Shown one piece after another: positions 6,475 through 10,373 of a DNA stretch of 10,373 bases. Within the stretch, counting starts at the first letter, position 1. Every line of letters begins with the position of its first letter. The DNA comes from Rubrivivax sp. GTDB lineage: Bacteria > Pseudomonadota > Gammaproteobacteria > Burkholderiales > Burkholderiaceae_C. The DNA is taken from NCBI GenBank assembly GCA_027484885.1, contig JAIXSD010000505.1, positions 1-10,373 of the forward strand, written 5' to 3'. Position numbers and translations under genes: made by a program. Below the pieces are notes generated by a model. It ran no database searches. It was not told where the DNA came from and saw only the letters and a list, made by a program, of their open reading frames with translations.

Positions 6475-8658
6475 ATGGCATCTGGTGTGACCTCGATCGC
6501 ACGGCGCGTCTCTCTGGTGGGCGTGATTGCCCTGGCCGCATCTCTTCTGACGGTCAGCGGCGCTGTCAGCATCCTCCTCACCCGAGTCGCCCATGACCGG
6601 GTGACCAGCTGGGTCGGCGACAAGACCCAATCCCTGGTCGATTCAATGACGGCCATGGACGATGTGGCCAAGACCATGGTGCAGCAAAGCTATGGCACCT
6701 TCCGCCAGGAGTTCGGCCCAGTCTTCCAGCTCGACGAAACCACCGGCGATCTTCGCGACTGGGGCCCCAAGCTCAATGGCAACACCACGCAGGTGGACAA
6801 GTTTGCCGGCACCACGGGCGGCGCCGCCTCCATCTTCGCCATCAAGGGCGATGACTTCGTCCGCATCACCTCCTCGCTGAAGAACGCCGCTGGCGAGCGC
6901 AACACCGCCCCCCTGGGCAAAAGCCACCCCGGCTACGCCACGCTGATGCAAGGCAAGCCCTACGCCGGCCGCGTGGTGCTTGAGGGCAAGGTCTTCATGG
7001 CCTACTACGACCCAATCAAGAGCGAGGCCGGCAAGATCATTGGCCTGCTGGCCATCGCCCTCGATATGGAGGGCTTCCAGAAGGCCATGGACAAGATGGC
7101 CGCCGATGCGAAGTTCTTCGAATCTGGCGGCACCTATGCCGTGGCCGCCGATGCCGATGGCAAGAACGCCCGCCTGGTCTCCCACCCCACGGCCAAGAAC
7201 AAGCTGGCCAGCGAGCTGAGCCCGGACTTCGACAAGTTCATGGCGGCCCTGGTTGCCTCCAAGGACGGTGTGGTCGAGGACGCGCCCGATGTGCTCAACG
7301 GCAAAGGCGGCAACTACTTCGCCGTCGGACGGCGCAACCCGCAGGGCGGCTTCTGGATCATCGCCCAGGTGTCACCGAGCGAATCCATGGCCTCGCATTG
7401 GGCCACCATGGTGCCCTTCTGGATCATGCTGGCCCTGACCACGGCCGGCCTGGGCTTCGGCCTGTTCTGGATGATGCGCAACTGGATCAGCAAGCCGCTT
7501 GGTGACCTGACCGAAGCGATCAGCTCCATCGCCCAAGGTGACCTGTCGGCCTCGGTGAGCAGCCAGCGCCATGACGAAATCGGCCAGCTGATCCAACAGA
7601 CCGAGGCCATGCGCGGGCGCCTGGCCGAGACCATCGGCACGGTGCGGCAATCTTCCGACTCGATCGGCACCGCCAGCGCCGAAATCGCCTCGGGCAACCA
7701 GGACCTGAGTCAACGCACCGAACAGACCGCGTCCAATCTGCAGTTGGCCGCCTCTTCCATGGCCGAGCTCACCGGCACGGTCAAGCAAACCGCCGATTCC
7801 GCCATGACGGCCAATCAGCTCGTGTCCTCGGCGGCCACGGCGGCGGCCAAGGGTGGCCAGGTGGTGGGCCAGGTGGTGGCCACCATGGACGAGATCAACA
7901 CCAGCTCGCGCAAGATCAACGACATCATCGGCGTCATCGATGGCATTGCCTTCCAGACCAACATCCTGGCCCTGAACGCGGCCGTGGAAGCCGCCCGCGC
8001 GGGCGAGCAAGGCCGCGGCTTCGCCGTGGTGGCCAGCGAGGTGCGCAGCCTGGCCCAGCGCAGCGCCGAAGCGGCCAAGGAAATCAAGACCCTGATCGGC
8101 GCCAGCGTCGAGCGCGTCGAAGTGGGTTCGCGCCTGGTCAACGAAGCCGGCAGCTCCATGACCGACATCGTGTCCAGCGTGCAGCGGGTGCAGGACATCA
8201 TCGGCGAGATCACCGCGGCTGCCAGCGAGCAAAGCGATGGCATCGGCCAGGTCAACCAATCGGTGGTGCAGCTCGATCAGATGACGCAGCAGAACGCCGC
8301 CCTGGTGGAAGAATCCGCCGCGGCCGCCGAGAGCCTGCGCGACCAGGCCCAACGCCTGATCGAAGCGGTGTCGGTCTTCCGCCTGGCCCAGGGCAGCCAT
8401 GTCGCCAGCAGCGCACCGAGCCGTCGCCCGGCGCCCCAGCCCAGCACCTCGTCCTCGGGCGCCAAGCCCAAGCCCATCAGCGCCAGCACGGCCAGCAAAG
8501 CCGGTGCAGCGAAATCAGGCGCCACAAAGGCTCCGGCTGCGTCCAGTGACAGCGATGCGCCCCGCGCCACAGCGCCCGCTGCTCGCCCCGCGCCGCCACC
8601 GGCTCCTCGTGCCCCTGCAGCCCCAGCCGCTCAAGAAGGAGACTGGGAAAGCTTCTGA
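6475..8658 (+). CDS. Methyl-accepting chemotaxis protein with Cache_3/Cache_2-type sensor (receptor 2)
   Basis: The 727-residue receptor has a first membrane helix at about 13-36 and a large periplasmic region (about 40-305). That region resembles the Cache_3-Cache_2 fusion family, with GDDFVRITSSLKN at 125-137, a YATLMQGKPYAGRVVLEGK segment at 154-172 and IIGLLAIALDM at 188-198. The second membrane helix is at about 312-334. HAMP (about 335-390) includes ISKPLGDLTEAI. The signalling hairpin spans about 393-635, with the conserved tip around 487-520. Methylation-type Glx residues are at E416/Q417, E431 and E612/E613, but the middle site is Q423/L424, where the usual modified residue is Leu. 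A Pro/Ala/Ser/Lys linker of about 84 residues ends in DWESF (723-727) for CheR docking. Cache receptors typically bind small metabolites such as organic acids; the ligand here is unknown. The gene is 97 bases after cheW. Confidence 0.92.
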   Translation: MASGVTSIARRVSLVGVIALAASLLTVSGAVSILLTRVAHDRVTSWVGDKTQSLVDSMTAMDDVAKTMVQQSYGTFRQEFGPVFQLDETTGDLRDWGPKLNGNTTQVDKFAGTTGGAASIFAIKGDDFVRITSSLKNAAGERNTAPLGKSHPGYATLMQGKPYAGRVVLEGKVFMAYYDPIKSEAGKIIGLLAIALDMEGFQKAMDKMAADAKFFESGGTYAVAADADGKNARLVSHPTAKNKLASELSPDFDKFMAALVASKDGVVEDAPDVLNGKGGNYFAVGRRNPQGGFWIIAQVSPSESMASHWATMVPFWIMLALTTAGLGFGLFWMMRNWISKPLGDLTEAISSIAQGDLSASVSSQRHDEIGQLIQQTEAMRGRLAETIGTVRQSSDSIGTASAEIASGNQDLSQRTEQTASNLQLAASSMAELTGTVKQTADSAMTANQLVSSAATAAAKGGQVVGQVVATMDEINTSSRKINDIIGVIDGIAFQTNILALNAAVEAARAGEQGRGFAVVASEVRSLAQRSAEAAKEIKTLIGASVERVEVGSRLVNEAGSSMTDIVSSVQRVQDIIGEITAAASEQSDGIGQVNQSVVQLDQMTQQNAALVEESAAAAESLRDQAQRLIEAVSVFRLAQGSHVASSAPSRRPAPQPSTSSSGAKPKPISASTASKAGAAKSGATKAPAASSDSDAPRATAPAARPAPPPAPRAPAAPAAQEGDWESF
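7651..8379 (+). repeat. Receptor signalling-domain repeat, copy 2 of 3
   Basis: This encodes residues 393-635 of receptor 2 and aligns without gaps to the same domain of receptors 1 and 3. The strongest DNA similarity covers the hairpin tip and the part following it (about 7860-8330). Confidence 0.85.
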
Positions 8659-8712
8659 GTTCGAAGCCGTTTCGTCGTTGTTCCCCCGCATCTCCAGCAA
8701 GGACGCTTCTGT

Positions 8713-10373
8713 ATGTTTGATTCCATCAAGACACGCCTGACTGCGCTGAGTATTGTGGTGGTGGTGCTCACCCTGAGCCTGGCCACGATTGCCAACTATG
8801 TGATCGTCCGCGGTCACACCTACACCACGGAGCTGGCCAGCCTGGACGCTCTGGCGGCGGGCCGCGCGGCGGCCATCAACCAATGGGTGACCCTGCAGCG
8901 CGACATCGTCACCTCCATGGTGCCGGCTGCAGCCGAGGCTGACCCCAAGCCCTATCTGGTGCAGGCCGCCAAGTCAGGCCGGCTGGAAGCAAGCTATATC
9001 GGCCATGCTGACAAGCGCATGCTGTTCAACACCCCCCAGGATCTGCCACCCGGCTATGACCCGACCGGTCGCCCCTGGTACACCCTGGCCTCCAACGCCA
9101 GCGGACCGGTGATCACCGAGCCCTATATGGACGCCGCGCGCAAGCTGCTGGTGGTGACCTTCGCCGTGGCCGTCAAGGAGGGCGGCAGCACCAAGGCGGT
9201 GGCGGCCACCGATGTGTTCCTGAACGAGGTGTCGGCCACGGTCAAGGCGATCAAGCCGACGCCCAATGGTTTTGCGTTTCTGATGTCCAGCAAGGGCACC
9301 CTGGTGGCCCACCCGAATGCCGAACTGGCCCTGAAACCGGTCAGCGAACTCTCGCCGCAGTTGGACGCCAAGGCCTTGAAGCAAGTGCAAGAAGCCGGTG
9401 CGCCCTGGGTCGATGCCACCATCGGCAACCAGGACTTCCTGCTGCGCGGCGTGGCCATTCCCAACACCGACTGGGTGCTGGTGGTGGCGGCCGATCGCAG
9501 CGAAGCGCTGGCTTCGCTGAGCTCGCTGCTGCGCACGGCGGCCATCGTGCTGATCGTGGTGATGGTGCTGGCCGGTGCGCTGATGACCACGGTGATCTCC
9601 ACCATGCTCAGCGGCCTGGACCGAGTTCGAGCCGCGCTCGACGAAATCAGCGCCGGTGGCGGCGACTTGACGCAGCGCCTGCCCGAGGCCGGCCGCGACG
9701 AGATCTCGCGCATTGCCGGCTCCTTCAATATGTTTGCCGAGAAGATCCAGCGCATCCTGCTCGATGTGCGCTCGGCCAGCAATTCCATCTCCACGGCCTC
9801 CAGCGAGATCGCCCTGGGCGCCCAAGACCTGTCGCAGCGCACCGAGCAAACGGCCTCCAATCTGCAGCAGGCCGCCTCCTCGATGGAGCAGCTGACCGGC
9901 ACCGTGCGCCAGACGGCCGACGCCGCGCAGACCGCCAATCAGCTGGCCTCCTCGGCCTCCTCGGCCGCGGCCAAGGGCGGTGAGGTGGTCAGCCAGGTGG
10001 TCACCACCATGGACGAGATCAACAACAGCTCCAAGAAGATCAGCGACATCATCGGCGTGATCGATGGCATCGCCTTCCAGACCAACATCCTGGCCTTGAA
10101 CGCGGCTGTGGAAGCTGCCCGGGCCGGTGAACAAGGCCGCGGCTTCGCCGTGGTGGCCAGCGAGGTGCGCAGCCTGGCCCAACGCAGCGCGGAAGCCGCC
10201 AAGGAGATCAAGGGCCTGATCGGCGCCAGCGTCGACCGTGTCGAAGTGGGCTCCAAACTGGTGGAAGCGGCTGGTGCCTCGATGAACGACATCGTCTCCA
10301 GCGTGCAGCGCGTGACCGACATCATCGGTGAGATCACCGCGGCCGCCAGCGAGCAAAGCGATGGCATCGGCCA
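8713..10373 (+). CDS. Methyl-accepting chemotaxis protein with double-Cache sensor, probable amino-acid receptor (receptor 3), 3' end missing
   Basis: Translation from the ATG at 8713 stays open to the right edge and gives 553 residues. AAGGA at 8699-8703 is nine bases upstream of the start. Membrane helices lie at about 10-32 and 273-297, flanking a periplasmic dCache_1 domain (about 35-262). HAMP (about 298-352) contains [12 protein letters not shown]. The signalling hairpin starts near 356, with the tip at 448-482, and continues past the window. Methylation-type pairs are E378/Q379, Q385/Q386 and E392/Q393. In the membrane-distal Cache module, Y115, R120, W122, Y123, Y138, D140 and D167 fit the residue pattern for amino-acid-binding dCache domains, with the same spacing I recall for Pseudomonas PctA. 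It would report amino acids to the CheA/CheW array encoded upstream. Whether it ends in a CheR-docking pentapeptide cannot be seen. The gap to receptor 2 is 54 bases, with no terminator. Confidence 0.92.
   Translation, partial: MFDSIKTRLTALSIVVVVLTLSLATIANYVIVRGHTYTTELASLDALAAGRAAAINQWVTLQRDIVTSMVPAAAEADPKPYLVQAAKSGRLEASYIGHADKRMLFNTPQDLPPGYDPTGRPWYTLASNASGPVITEPYMDAARKLLVVTFAVAVKEGGSTKAVAATDVFLNEVSATVKAIKPTPNGFAFLMSSKGTLVAHPNAELALKPVSELSPQLDAKALKQVQEAGAPWVDATIGNQDFLLRGVAIPNTDWVLVVAADRSEALASLSSLLRTAAIVLIVVMVLAGALMTTVISTMLSGLDRVRAALDEISAGGGDLTQRLPEAGRDEISRIAGSFNMFAEKIQRILLDVRSASNSISTASSEIALGAQDLSQRTEQTASNLQQAASSMEQLTGTVRQTADAAQTANQLASSASSAAAKGGEVVSQVVTTMDEINNSSKKISDIIGVIDGIAFQTNILALNAAVEAARAGEQGRGFAVVASEVRSLAQRSAEAAKEIKGLIGASVDRVEVGSKLVEAAGASMNDIVSSVQRVTDIIGEITAAASEQSDGIG
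9778..10373 (+). repeat. Receptor signalling-domain repeat, copy 3 of 3 (cut by window edge)
   Basis: This encodes residues 356-553 of receptor 3. It aligns without gaps to copies 1 and 2, with the closest match around the hairpin tip (about 10030-10200). The remainder of the copy lies beyond the window. Confidence 0.82.

Noticed and set aside
4777..10373. Long direct repeats as a mobile element or phase-variation cassette
   Set aside because: The repeats are entirely inside intact receptor genes in the correct frame. There are no transposase, terminal inverted repeats or recombinase sites, so paralogy explains them.

Overview
The window is a chemosensory (Che) gene cluster from a GC-rich proteobacterium. 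The strong G/C bias at third codon positions, the Tsr-like receptors ending in a CheR-docking pentapeptide, and the style of the CheA and receptor sequences point to a betaproteobacterium of the order Burkholderiales (Roseateles/Rubrivivax-like). That placement is inferred from sequence style, not from a database search. There are no rRNA or tRNA genes, insertion sequences, CRISPR arrays or phage genes.

Layout. On the minus strand, 1-587 is the 5' part of a receiver-domain/histidine-kinase hybrid that runs off the left edge. A divergent intergenic region (588-874) with several small dyads follows. Everything to its right is on the plus strand and reads as one operon with gaps of 25-97 bases and no convincing terminator: a small CheZ-like protein (875-1336), a CheY (1386-1748), CheA (1774-3900), a four-helix-bundle chemoreceptor (3952-5787), CheW (5847-6377), a Cache-type chemoreceptor (6475-8658), and a double-Cache chemoreceptor cut by the right edge (8713-10373). 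The first kinase and the last receptor are both incomplete because of the window ends.

How the parts fit. Three transmembrane receptors with different sensor modules feed one CheA-CheW signalling core. CheA phosphorylates CheY, and the small CheZ-like protein is the obvious candidate to dephosphorylate it. Both complete receptors end in DWESF on long Ala/Pro/Ser linkers, so a CheR methyltransferase (and probably CheB/CheD) is expected past the right edge or elsewhere in the genome. The third receptor carries the residue pattern of amino-acid-binding dCache domains, so at least one input is probably amino acids.

This is not a wholly new system. The parts worth a second look are the short divergent CheZ-like protein, a duplicated aromatic/proline motif in the CheA linker, a lost methylation site in the second receptor, the dCache amino-acid motif in the third, and near-identical signalling domains repeated three times in tandem.
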